A stretch of DNA of 36,504 bases from Chara braunii (Eukaryota; Streptophyta; Charophyceae; Charales; Characeae): assembly GCA_003427395.1 (NCBI GenBank), contig BFEA01000035.1, forward strand, positions 4,414,771 to 4,451,274, written 5' to 3'. Below the pieces are notes generated by a model. The model saw only the letters and a list, made by a program, of their open reading frames with translations, was not told where the DNA came from and ran no database searches. Position numbers and translations under genes: made by a program. Below are positions 1 through 9,318 of the stretch, piece by piece. Numbering within the stretch: position 1 is the stretch's first letter; the number at the start of each line of letters is the position of its first letter.

Positions 1-34
1 ATGGTCTGCTGACGTGGTCTGCTGATGCGGCAAC
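1..34. other. Assembly artefact: misplaced 34-bp copy of 3693-3726
   Basis: All 34 bases are identical to positions 3693-3726 and end exactly where the library adapter at 35-72 begins. In a circularised mate-pair molecule the right end of the fragment reads into the junction adapter and then into the left end. Here that implies a fragment covering 73-3726, about 3.65 kb, a normal mate-pair size. The bases are therefore probably not genomic at this position. Confidence 0.93.
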
Positions 35-72
35 CTGTCTCTTATACACATCTAGATGTGTATAAGAGACAG
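35..72. other. Nextera (Tn5 mosaic end) mate-pair junction adapter, contamination
   Basis: The stretch is CTGTCTCTTATACACATCT followed directly by its reverse complement, a perfect 38-bp palindrome. This is the Tn5 mosaic-end duplication used as the circularisation junction in Nextera mate-pair libraries. It is laboratory sequence left in the assembly, not a natural transposon end. Confidence 0.98.
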
Positions 73-725
73 GGCCTAAGCAGTCCGAATCCGGTCTTAA
101 CTTCGGTTTTGGTGATGGGTCATCGAGGGGGAGTTGGGGGGTATAGTATAAACAGTGACTAAAGGGCCTAAAATGGTACATTTGGACTCAGTTTTCTCTT
201 TTATTTTTATCTTGAAATTAACAAGTAATTTTGAGGTGGCCCTCGGCCAAAAGCCAAAGTTTGTATTGCAATTTTACACAACATTTTTTTTTTCCCGGAT
301 TTTTTTTTTTTTTTCCTTCTATTTTCTACAGTATTATTTGCTGGGATCGCCCGGGACCCTGCCTGGGCCCTGCCCGGTCCGGGCCGCCCGGGAGGGTACC
401 CGGGCGACCTTCCCCTAGCCGGGCCAGCCTCGAACTACCACAGAATATTAAACCTTTGTTACTTAAAGTCTTGACCAACTGCCCTTCCCTTAACTATTAT
501 CTGGAGTCGTAACTGCTCGTGGAGAGAGACTGAAATGTGCACTGACATAAATTCGGCAAGTTCCTCCGCACTCGTGGTGGTATATAAAAAACAGCAGCCC
601 CGGTTACATGCCGGCCTCTTTGTCCTGCGCACAGACTGGAGAGAGATTGCGACTTCTCAGTCCAGGTCACACGGACGGAAACAAGTCCCGCGAGTCCCGA
701 GACCCTCTGCTGTTGTAGTGGTGTA
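73..725. other. Non-coding stretch without recognised gene
   Basis: No recognisable protein. The stretch contains T-homopolymer blocks (about 283-315), a GC-rich self-complementary block of CCGGG/CCCGG words (about 348-425), and a TATA-like TATATAAAAA at 581-590. That TATA-like site lies about 135 bp upstream of the nad7-like frame. A word at 680-711 (AGTCCCGCGAGTCCCGA and flanks) recurs in altered form at 1101-1131, on the other side of the nad7 fragment. Confidence 0.5.
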
Positions 726-941
726 ATGTTAAGAGGTTCAGGGGTTTCCTGGGATTTGCGAAAAGGAGCACCCTACGATGTTTACGACAAAGTAGAATTT
801 GATGTACCCGTAGGTACACGAGGAGATTGTTATGATCGTTATTGTGTCCGCATTGAAGAAATGCGACAAAGTCTTCGAGTCATTGTCCAATGCTTGAATC
901 AAATGCCTCGTGGTAGCGATTATATGGTCTTAGTAAGATAA
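726..941 (+). pseudogene. nad7: Fragment of mitochondrial nad7 (complex I 49-kDa subunit), probable NUMT
   Basis: The 71-codon frame contains [49 protein letters not shown] and VQCLNQMP. These form a continuous match to a conserved central block of NADH dehydrogenase subunit 7, the membrane-arm-proximal 49-kDa subunit of respiratory complex I. The family protein is close to 390-400 residues, so only about one sixth is present, with neither the start nor the end of the gene. Similarity stops after QMP (about position 905); the remaining codons to the TAA at 939-941 do not fit the family. Flanks are not recognisably mitochondrial. I infer a nuclear insertion of mitochondrial DNA, or a single exon broken by an intron. 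An expressed transferred gene is unlikely. The TATA-like site at 581-590 is the only hint of transcription. Confidence 0.85.
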
Positions 942-1675
942 TATATGGATCAAATACGTTTCGTCCCACATATCATTTCATCCCACATATATCGTATTGA
1001 TGAGATGTATATCGATCGCACTACGATGGCTTACTATCTATAGATAGATGCCAATTGGAGTATGTATTGTATTTGTATTGAAACCAGCAGCACCACTTGC
1101 AACACAGTCCCGCAAGTCCCGACACCCTCTACATCCCAGTCCCTTTCAACTGCGCATGGAGAGGGATTTTGCATCTTCATCTCAGACTGGGACAGTATGG
1201 AAGACCTGTTGAGTCAAATTTTCAGAACAACACAGCACCTGACATGTTCTATGGTTCGCTGTGGGGACAGCCGTTTTCTTCTGAATACCCTCATTATGAC
1301 TGTATTGAAGAGGAAAGATTTCTTATATCGGCGTGTTGGGGGGAAGGCGGTAGGCTCCTTGTTTCAATGGCTCAGCAGAGGCTCATCAATTGTAATAGGA
1401 GTTTGTGAAGTAATGTTAATTGCAGATTCAAAGCATTCCTTTCACTTGAAGAACCATACCAGAATTATGATATTCAGCTTACGTTCACGACAAGAGAATT
1501 GCATTGCGGACTTTCTCTGAGGCAAGACTCACATCCACAGGTGACCTGAACATTTTGAATACACTCAGCAAAAAATATGCAGCTAGCTTCACAAGCTCTG
1601 CCTGAGTCACTGCTTGCCTCTGTGCCTGTTGGTCTTGTCTGCTTGCCTCTTTCTCTCCAACTCACCCAACTCCCT

Positions 1676-1774
<99 letters not shown>

Positions 1775-2852
1775 CCCCCTGCAGCTTTTTGTGCTTATAG
1801 CTGGCTGGTGCGTTCACTGGGCAATCGACCAGATTTGAACAGATCTGTAACAACTGGCAGGACTTTCCAACTGCGGGAATGACACGTACTTGCCCCATGC
1901 TTGCGCGTGCTCATTCTTAATCAACCCTTGCCGAGTGCTCGTGCTAACACCGCTACCCTGCAAATGTGATGCGGCTCTCTCCGCAATTCCATTGGAATGC
2001 TGTGATGGTCCCTGTATCACTCACTCTCTTCTTTGGCCCCGGGACACCCTCGTACTGCCCCTGCTTGCTCATCGGTTACTGCTATAGTTTCTTCTCCTGC
2101 AGTTTTCTACTGCTGCATTTTGTCCTGCATTCCACAGCTGGAATTTCCCCTATGGCAGTTTTTGCCGTGACAGCTTCTTTTGGTGCAGCTCCAGTGCAAA
2201 GAACATCACAGTCTCTCCGGCACCGCACGTGCTTTATTTCGGAAAATTTTGCCCAATCACCCCGGCCCCCTTCTGATCTCTTTTTGTGCATGGTCGCATA
2301 CAGCTGTGTTCCTCCTTGGCACCCCCATCTCCGAGTCCTCCACCGTCTCGCTACACTCTCATGTTCCCATTGATCCACTTTTGTTTCCGGAGTCGGGCTC
2401 GTCTTTGGCTTGCGACACTACTCTCTTACCGTGTATCATTGACGGTGTGTGATCGTCCTCGCTTGTCCAGGGATCGGCTGCACGTTTCTTTGTCTTGCAG
2501 GTTTCTCTGTGTCCCTGCTGCACACAGGCTGTTGTGGTTCTTTTGCTCTAAAAGTTACGGGCAATATCTGCTCAATACCTCCTTCAGATAGACTATAGCT
2601 TGCTTTGGGCACAGCCACAAGACTGTGTTTTATGCTCTGCAGCATTAGATGTTCAATAGTTAAGGGCTGGCACAACTTCGACACAGCAAGTTAGCTAACT
2701 GGTCGGGAGATGTCCCGGACACAAGAAGAATGATCTACAACCTGGTTATAGCAGGACGACTAGTCGGACTACAGAAGAAGACAGCAGTAAGTCTTACACG
2801 GACAGACGAGGACAAATAAGTGTGCTTCTTGGCTTCGCCCGTGCGGCGGAGC
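942..2852. other. Long stretch with no recognised gene
   Basis: Open frames of 60-150 codons occur on both strands (for example 1062-1520 plus and 1966-2373 plus), but none shows a family motif I recognise. Several overlap each other or the CT microsatellite, as expected by chance. The sequence from about 1775 to 2700 has balanced composition and no visible tandem structure. I see no RNA gene. Confidence 0.4.
1678..1774. repeat. (CT)n microsatellite grading into (TG)n
   Basis: About 40 uninterrupted CT dinucleotides (1678-1757) are followed by about nine TG dinucleotides (1757-1774). This is a compound microsatellite. Long Leu-Ser or Arg-Glu frames crossing it are translation artefacts. Confidence 0.97.
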
Positions 2853-3848
2853 TCAACTTAAGCTTGAACCGGCGGAACCATGGAATTGGGTCCGTCTTCG
2901 TGGAGTCGCTGAAGATCTCTTGCCCATCGAACTTCGGAATTGACTCGCGTGCTGGCCAGCGCAGATCTGCTGCTCCAGTTGTCGGGTGGCCGCTTGCTGT
3001 GCCCGTACGCTGTCCGTGAGCATTCCGACGTTGATCGCCAAGGCGTCGAGGCGATTGGCAGCGTTGGAGGAGCTGGCGACGGGGGCGGCGGTAGGTCGTT
3101 CCAGCTGTTGTAGACGGCTGTTGACCCGCTTGACCTGGTCGTCGAGGCTATGTGCAATGCACGTTGCCAGGACGTCCATGAGGTGGGAGAGCAACAGAGA
3201 GATTCGTGCTCCCCTGTCGCTGAGTTCTCCACCTTCGGCGTCGGTCCGCCATGCCGCTGCCATAGTGAGCAAAGCTCATTCCTTGCTGAACACCTCATCG
3301 CGTCGTTGACTGCGTTCTTCATTGGCAGCCTTTGCCACTGCCTCGTCGTGCTGGCGCTGCTGTTTTACCGCCAGCAGACGTGCCTTCTCGGCATCCTCTG
3401 CCTTCTTCTTCTCTGCGGCTGCGACCGCATCCGACCGTTGCTTGGCTTCGGTAATCAAAACCAGCATCCAGGCCTGATAGGCTTCGGCGGTTTCCCCTGG
3501 CTTCTGGTTCCATGGCGGCTGTTTGAGAGCACGTGAGCATAGACCAGGCCGGAGGGCTGCTGATGTGGCACTCCTTGTTGAAGACATGGCACTGTTCGGC
3601 TGCTGATGTGGCACGGTTATCGGCTGGCATGGTGCTGACGTGTCACTGCTGACGTTGCCTGCTGATGTGGTCTGCTGACGTGGCCTGCTGACATGGTCTG
3701 CTGACGTGGTCTGCTGATGCGGCAACTCACCAATGCCACAGTAGGGGGTACCCGGAATCAGATGCAGAAGAGAAGACCAGAGGGGGCAACAACATTGGGG
3801 GGGCGAGGGGGGGGGGGAGCGCGGTCGATCGCCCATATAAGGAGGCAC
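2853..3848 (-). pseudogene. Gypsy-type retrotransposon gag, N-terminal part, with one internal stop
   Basis: Reading the minus strand from 3848, the frame is open for 190 codons, meets a TGA at 3276-3278, and continues in the same frame to 2853, about 332 codons in total. The first part is Pro/Ser-rich and has repeated QQTTSADHVS-type units. Next comes LKQPPWNQKPGETAEAYQAW and a charged, alanine-rich helix with AAEKKKAEDAEKAR, likely coiled coil. After the stop come WRTDAEGGELSD and two further heptad-like stretches (VNSRLQQLE, RQLEQQI). I recall this arrangement from the N-terminal region of abundant charophyte Ty3/gypsy gag proteins; that is recollection, not a search. No CCHC knuckle, protease or RT follows. 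The piece is a truncated, inactive copy. Its 5' LTR would lie above 3848 but is not recognised. Confidence 0.6.
3559..3726. repeat. Cluster of GCTGAYRTGGCA/GTC short tandem words
   Basis: GCTGATGTGGCA occurs at 3559-3570 and 3602-3613. It is followed by six spaced variants of CTGCTGAYRTGG up to 3720. On the minus strand this encodes the QQTTSADHVS-type repeats of the gag frame. The same dodecamer recurs outside this gene at 6379, 6447, 7160, 7201, 7275 and 7392, so it is a dispersed word. Confidence 0.7.
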
Positions 3849-4751
3849 TAATCAAAAAAAGAAAAGCTTGAAATTTGCGGAAAAAAAAATCGAGAACTTG
3901 ATAATTAGAAAACTCGACTTTGCAAGTTTAGTAGGTCTCCCAATCGCCCTCAAATTCGAAAAAAAGCGAATTTTCAGACTGCGAACGAATAATGATAATG
4001 GTCATAATGAATGATCAACGGAACTGCGAAAGTTGACTGCAAGTTCCGGGAATTCCGGGAAAAAAATAAACATTTCTGGAGAATTTTTTTTTGCGGGAAC
4101 ACGTTCACGAGCCGTTCGCACGAGGGGCGTGAACACTTTCACCGTGGTTCACCGTGCTACGCAGGAAAAAAGAAATGTTCATGCACATTTCTTAGCAGCC
4201 ACAGTGCGGGTTTTGTCTGGTGAAGCAAAGATATGGATCAAGGTCTGACGTGCGCCCGTCCCTCCCCCGTCAACTTGAAAAAGAAAAAAAAACTTTATAA
4301 AAGTATATTCTTTTTTTTATTTTTCTATATTCTTCTCTCAACTTCTGTTTTTGCCTTTCACAACCTACTCCTAAGGCTATCAAGAGGGGACCCCTGCAAG
4401 CATAGTTTCCTCTCACTGTGAAGGGGAGATTTCATGTTGCCCCTTGCCCCTAATGTTTAGGGTATAGGGTTGGGGCCGCCAGTGGGGGTCTGGCTAACAC
4501 AAAGACCGAGACCTGCCAGTAGCTGCGCCTCCCTTTTTCATCGTCCCCCACCCCTCATCGAGTAGCAGCAGTGGCTATGGCAAACACTCTCCCACACACC
4601 ACACACAACCCACTCGCGCTCACACTCACACCCATGCATATTCTTAACTATTTATTCGAATTTTTTTTCTGAGTTTAAGAAATGCGTATGAACGTAGAGT
4701 TTGCAATCTGTAAACATACATGTACACTTTTCTTGGAAGTAGGTTTAGGCT
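3849..4751. other. AT-rich non-coding stretch with a partial family-A copy
   Basis: Low-complexity A/T-rich sequence with no gene. Positions about 4208-4290 resemble the start of the family-A repeat (GAAGCAAAGATATGGATCAA versus GAAGCAAGATATGGACCCAA at about 4768). They are followed by the same C-rich block and A-run, so a diverged partial copy lies 540 bp upstream of the full one. CA-rich sequence at 4588-4635. Confidence 0.55.
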
Positions 4752-5985
4752 GGGGCTTGTGTGTTGTGAAGCAAGATATGGACCCAAGTCTGACAGCACC
4801 CCCTCCCCCCCACAGTTTGAAAAAAAAAAAAAAAAATGTTCCACCACTTCCTCTGATCCTTTTGCCGACCCTGAATTTCACTGCGCACTGAGTTTTGCCG
4901 AGCCTGGGCAGTTGCATCAAGGAAAGAACAAAAAAAGTTTAAAAAACGAAAGAAAAGAAGGAAAATAAAAACAAAACTTGCCTAACAGCGTGATAACCAT
5001 CAGATGCATTCTATGAGGTGTCAGTGTGACTGCGCCCTCAGTGAGAGGGTCCGTCCGCTCAAACAACAAACGAAAAGGAAAAAGACAAAAAAGAATCCCT
5101 TACTTGCTGTGATTCCGGTCCTATACAGGACGCTACAGTACCGGTCCTATACAGGACGCTACAGTACCAGTGTGAGTACGAGGAAGTGAGGCAGTTGGAT
5201 TCGCCCGTGGAAAACACCCTGTCTCACTGGCACGGCACCAAAACGACTTGCAAAGAAAGTATATAAAAAAAAAGGCCTACAGCAATCCCGTTCCGTACAT
5301 CGTGGCCAGATACATTCCTCAAGGCACCGGTGTGACTTCCACCTCCGTGAGGGCCTTCCATGACGTCGGTGGAAATGAAAATCTTTAGTTTTATTCCTCT
5401 TTTTTTTTCTTTCTTCTTTTCTTTTGTTTTCAAAGGAGGATGCCGCGCCTGCCCCGTGGCATCAGACTCTGACGAATAGGCTACTAGATGGACTTCGCAT
5501 TTGCCTGTGAAAGGTACTGGTGGTTTAACTTGAAAGAACGGAAAAAAAATCCATTTGAGTCTGTGTGAGTCTGTTTGAGTCTGATCTTTACCATACTGCC
5601 CACACTGCCCGCACCGCGGGCGCTAAGCAGTCGTCTTTAAAGCTTAAAAGATGATAAAGTGGTGATAGTCATGAGTGGTAGAAGTTCAGGCAGGACTGAG
5701 GGAGTGGTGGATGTGCTGAGTGGTAGAAGTTCAGGTAGAACTGAGGGAGTGGTGGATGAGCCGGGACAATTGACAAAAAGGCGGGTGTGAGGGGATAGAG
5801 GAAAGGACATCCCACTTGCAAAACACAAACAAAGATGATTCGCCGGCCTGTCTGCAATCACCATGCCTGGGCTAGAAACGATGACTGCCTGGTTTCGTTC
5901 CCATGGTGGCTCATGTACCTGACGAGCGCAATGGTTCCGTCAAAGCGGCATCAGTTGTAAGGTACACTCCGTCGGAAAAAAAAAC
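4752..5985 (+). repeat. Unclassified dispersed repeat family A, copy 1
   Basis: About 1.2 kb that aligns collinearly and in the same orientation with 14930-16120. It runs from the GGCTTGTGTGTTGTGAAGCA region, through a C-rich block and A-run (about 4800-4836), to GTACCTGAC and GGTACACTC near the end. It differs by indels, including the 26-bp tandem duplication at 5115-5166 and an extra segment near 5930. There is no coding capacity. It could be a non-autonomous retroelement, a solo LTR of another family, or a larger duplication unit. Its position directly before the 5' LTR, with copy 2 directly after the 3' LTR, is unexplained. Confidence 0.75.
5115..5166. repeat. 26-bp perfect tandem duplication
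   Basis: The unit at 5115-5140 is repeated exactly at 5141-5166 and contains CTATACAGGACGCTACAGTA. Family-A copy 2 has a single, slightly diverged unit at about 15288-15313, so the duplication arose after the copies separated. Confidence 0.95.
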
Positions 5986-6003
5986 AAATTGGCTCAGGGC
6001 CTA

Positions 6004-6883
6004 TGCGCCCGACAGTTGAGTTCGGTCAACTGCCCAGCGCCCCAAGAGTCGCTGCATGTACCCAGCCCAGGCCGCCGGTCAGACACAGACACTTGTTTGT
6101 ATGCAGGTACCAAGACAGCATTCTGACCAAGTGGAAGTCTGCAACTGTACGTGATCCAGGCCCTCGGCTGTGAGTCAATCTGAGCCACCGTGGGCGGGAG
6201 ACCTGAGGCCGGTCAGCCTCGTCAAACACTACATAAGGCCCGGCCTCCAGGGAGTCAACATTCAGTCTTGCTATGCTGCCTTGGCGCTGGCTTGGCGCTG
6301 GCTGCACGCTGGTACTGTGGACGACAACGTGAGACTGCTGCTGCACGCCGGCGCCTTCCTGCTTTGGCGCCAGCCTATGCTGATGTGGCGCAAGGCCACG
6401 CTGTCTTCGGCATTGCTGGTGTGGCGCATGCCACTCTGTCTTCATTGCTGACGTGGCATTTGCCACGCTGTCTACATTGCTGAGTTGGACGCGACAAGGA
6501 GGGAGATCAAGATCTGTGGATGACTGAGACGGAAGTTCACTGTGCGCTGCTGAACGTCTTCAACGTCTTCACGAGAGAACTGTGCCACGTGGCACTTTGA
6601 TGTGATCAGGACCTGTAAGGCTCGTTATTGGACAGTATTGTTGACGTGAAGGCGAGAGGAAGCCCAAAGGAGGAGCAGGAATGTCGAGCTACTATCTCTG
6701 TGGCCAATGATTGGCATTTCTCTTCCACCTTCTGACTGTCTATTCCCCCTCTCCTCTCTTCGTCTACTGGAAATGAGACATTGTATCAGAGATCACATTC
6801 ATGATTATTGGGAGCATTGTTCAGCGTCGAGTTAGCTTGTACTTTGACATCTGACGAGTATCCTACGGACTGGGTTCATTACA
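6004..6883 (+). repeat. 5' LTR
   Basis: It begins TGCGCCCGACAGTTG and ends GGGTTCATTACA, giving TG...CA termini. It aligns along its length with 13870-14922; the main difference is a 120-bp insertion present only in the 3' copy. It contains a TACATAAGG TATA-like word at about 6229 and several GCTGAYRTGGCR words. The empty target site CATTG of the 3'-copy MITE is at 6815-6819. Confidence 0.8.
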
Positions 6884-6886
6884 ATT

Positions 6887-6898
6887 TGTTATCGGAGC
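6887..6898 (+). promoter_or_regulatory. Primer-binding site (initiator tRNA-Met type)
   Basis: TGTTATCGGAGC lies three nucleotides after the LTR end. It matches the usual plant retrotransposon PBS TGGTATCAGAGC at 10 of 12 positions. This sets the LTR 3' boundary and the plus orientation of the element. Confidence 0.7.
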
Positions 6899-8223
6899 AT
6901 ACCTTCTTCGTCGCGATCTGCTGTCTGGCGCCACGTGGCGCACAGGTGAGTGGGATGTGCCGTGCGTGATTGGAAAGAAACGTGTTTATAAACGCGCACG
7001 ATTATCATCGCAGTCTAGACATTGATCGCCACACGCGTGCGCATACTCCCTGGAAGATGATGACATGGACCTTTTGAAGTGAAGAAGGCGACATTGCTTA
7101 CATGGCGCTTTGTTGATGAGCTGGCGATCTGATACCAGCGAGAGCATCGTTGACTATAGGCTGATGTGGCGCTGGTAAGGGAGAGTGGTGTATCGGGACT
7201 GCTGATGTGGCACGCTGCCAACGTTGGATGGTGCAGGGGTGCTGACATGACATCCTAGGACTGGCAGTGTATTGTCTGACGTGGCACATACCTGTGTCGC
7301 GACTTATCTGGTGACTAGGCATACCACATTCCAGCGGTACTTCGATCTGACACGGCATACCAGTGGTGGATGAGTTTATAGTTCGTGCATTGCTGACATG
7401 GCATCCCTCCTGAAGGCCTTACTGGCCATTGGCGCTCACATGGCAGACTCTGTGGGGCTGCTGTGTTAACATTCCAGGGGTGACACGTGGCATATTTTGT
7501 GCGTTGTCGTGGGTGAGGAGTTGATATTTGCACTTGTGTGCTGGCGGGCGGTACAGCTTCGCGATTTAATGTAGTGCCACGCGCCGACCCTTGTGTCTAG
7601 CCGCACTGGTTTCCGCAAATGGTGCAACGGAAGAGGAAAAAATGCTGACAATTGATTGTTGTTGTTGTATTGGCTGACTTACTCACGTGTCTTGGTTGCT
7701 CTGTGGTTGCCGTGCATGCTCACCTCAATCACCTGTTTTGTTGTCTCTTGATCACATTGGTCGTGGTTGCGGTAGTTGTACACTCTCATTAGAATGCCAT
7801 CATACATAGGGCAAACAACAGAAGTTAGAAGTAAATTGAAATTTGTTCCTTCATTATTTGTTGTTTATTTATTTTGTTGTAGTAGAGTGAAACCGGGTGT
7901 GGCTGTTGAATTCATTATTGTCTTGTAATTATTTATTATGTGGCGGACACACACTGTGAAAATGTCTTACCTCTAGAATTTTCCACGCCTCTCTGTGTTG
8001 ACTCGTGCATCCCTTTCTTTTTCTTCCCAGTTTCTATGACCTTCTTCGTTGATGAGGAAGGTAGTGAATTGAAAACCCGAAGCCAAATTGAAAATAGACG
8101 GTAAGAGATGTTGGGCCGTCTACATCAGTTGATCACCGACCTACATGATGCTGGAGCCGACGCTGAACAACAAGTATGCAGCTAGTTTGATCTGTGCGCA
8201 GCAAAAAGTAACTAGAGAAGGAT
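6899..8223 (+). other. Untranslated leader of the LTR retrotransposon
   Basis: No coding frame is recognised. The first 600 bp hold irregularly spaced GCTGAYRTGGCA variants (7160, 7201, 7275, 7392, 7434), continuing those in the LTR. The part after about 7650 is AT-richer and featureless. Its length is compatible with the long leader and 5' region of gypsy elements. Confidence 0.5.
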
Positions 8224-8663
8224 GAGACGTCTGTTTAGATGATGGAAGTGAGCACCCATGTACAACAAATCATTATTCAAAGCCGACAAAATCTGGATAA
8301 AGTGGTGCTTCATCAACTGACAGAGATAATCAAAAGGGGAGACAAAATAAAAGAAGTGTAGAGAAGAAAGAACCTGCATTGTCTTAAGATCATGTTGGAA
8401 AACATCAGGCAATTGGAAGAAACATTAGGCTGAGACGGCTGTTTAGATGATGAAAGTCAGCACCCATGTACAACAGATCATTATTCAAAGCCGACAGACT
8501 CTGGATAAACAGGTGGTTCATCAAATGAAAGAGATAACCAAAAGGGGGGACAAAAGAAAAGAAGAGGAGGTAGAAAGAAGTGTAGAGAAGAAAGAACCTG
8601 CATTGTCTGAAGATCATGTTGGAAAACATCCGGCAGTTGGAAAAAACATTGAATGCGAAAAGA
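8224..8663 (+). repeat. Tandem duplication of about 208 bp
   Basis: The segment starting GAGACGTCTGTTTAGATGAT at 8224 recurs from 8432 (GAGACGGCTGTTTAGATGAT). Copies share TCATTATTCAAAGCCGACA and AGAAAGAACCTGCATTG. Unit 2 carries about 20 extra bases (near 8560) and keeps an open frame (8447-8683); unit 1 has stops. Together they encode charged, probably coiled-coil peptide just upstream of gag-like sequence. Confidence 0.85.
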
Positions 8664-8764
8664 AAGATGGAGAAGTGTCATAGTAGAAGGGGAAAAAAAA
8701 AAGAATAGCAAGAAAGGAAATTGGATGAAATCAAACAGAAGTTTTATATTGAATCAGAATCCGA

Positions 8765-8954
8765 CCTTGCATCTGTTTTGCATACGATGATGGCTTACCT
8801 CACAACAGCCATTTCGTCAAAACGGACATATTATATTTTTTGAACGAAATCGAAACTGACTTTTTTTGCCAAAATCCGGTCGGAATTTTTTGCTCCTGGG
8901 GGTCCGGCGTTCCCAAAACGCCGGATCCCCCTGGTCTATGGTTGAGACCAGATA

Positions 8955-8989
<35 letters not shown>

Positions 8990-9318
8990 CTGGTCTCAAC
9001 CATAGACCAGGGGGGTCCGGCGTTTTGGGAACGCCGGACCCCCATGAGCAAAAAATTCCGACCGGATTTTGGCAAAAAAAGTCAGTTTTGATTTCGTTCA
9101 AAAAATATAATATGTCCGTTTTGACGAAATGGTTGTTTCACCCACCTTGAGATGAAGATTAACAGTAACACCGCCGCAATTGCAGCAATGACTAGACTCA
9201 TTAAAGGAAACCTTGCATCTGTTTTGCACACGATGATGGCTCAGCTCGCCCACCTTGAGATAAAGATTAACAGTAACACCGCCGCAATTGCGACAATGAC
9301 TAGACTCGGTAAAGGGAA
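8765..9318 (+). repeat. Two tandem 108-bp (36-codon) units in gag, first one split by an insertion
   Basis: Unit 1 starts CCTTGCATCTGTTTTGCA at 8765 and ends at 9210. Without the 334-bp insertion and one TSD copy it is 108 bp. Unit 2 (9211-9318) is uninterrupted. Each encodes a helical SVLHTMMA...HLEIKINSNTAAIA unit. Unit 2 gives the empty-site sequence (TCGC at 9246-9249 versus TCAC in unit 1). Confidence 0.88.
8804..9137. mobile_element. 334-bp fold-back element (MITE-like), TSD TCAC
   Basis: Arms 8804-8953 and 8988-9137 are both 150 bp and nearly perfect inverted complements (a handful of mismatches, about 97% by eye). They are separated by a spacer that is mostly a 29-T run (8958-8986). 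Ends are AACAGCCATTTCGTC and, inverted, AACAACCATTTCGTC. TCAC flanks it at 8800-8803 and 9138-9141. Each arm contains its own smaller palindrome (GGTCCGGCGTT and AACGCCGGACC). No coding capacity. The superfamily is not assigned; a 4-bp TSD is not diagnostic. If transcribed it would form a 150-bp duplex suited to small-RNA production. Confidence 0.9.

Noticed and set aside
35-72. A natural Tn5-like transposon end
   Set aside because: The exact mosaic-end palindrome with a mate-pair-spaced 34-bp copy beside it is explained by library construction.
581-941. A functional nuclear nad7 gene with a TATA box
   Set aside because: Only about one sixth of the protein is present, and the TATA-like word alone is weak evidence.
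1577-1898. Long Leu-Ser and Arg-Glu frames
   Set aside because: They are translations of the (CT)n run and not proteins.
6026-6466. 146-codon minus-strand frame within the 5' LTR
   Set aside because: It arises from the GCTGAYRTGGCA-type words in an LTR. A similar minus frame in the 3' LTR (13949-14329) shows it follows LTR copying, not host coding.
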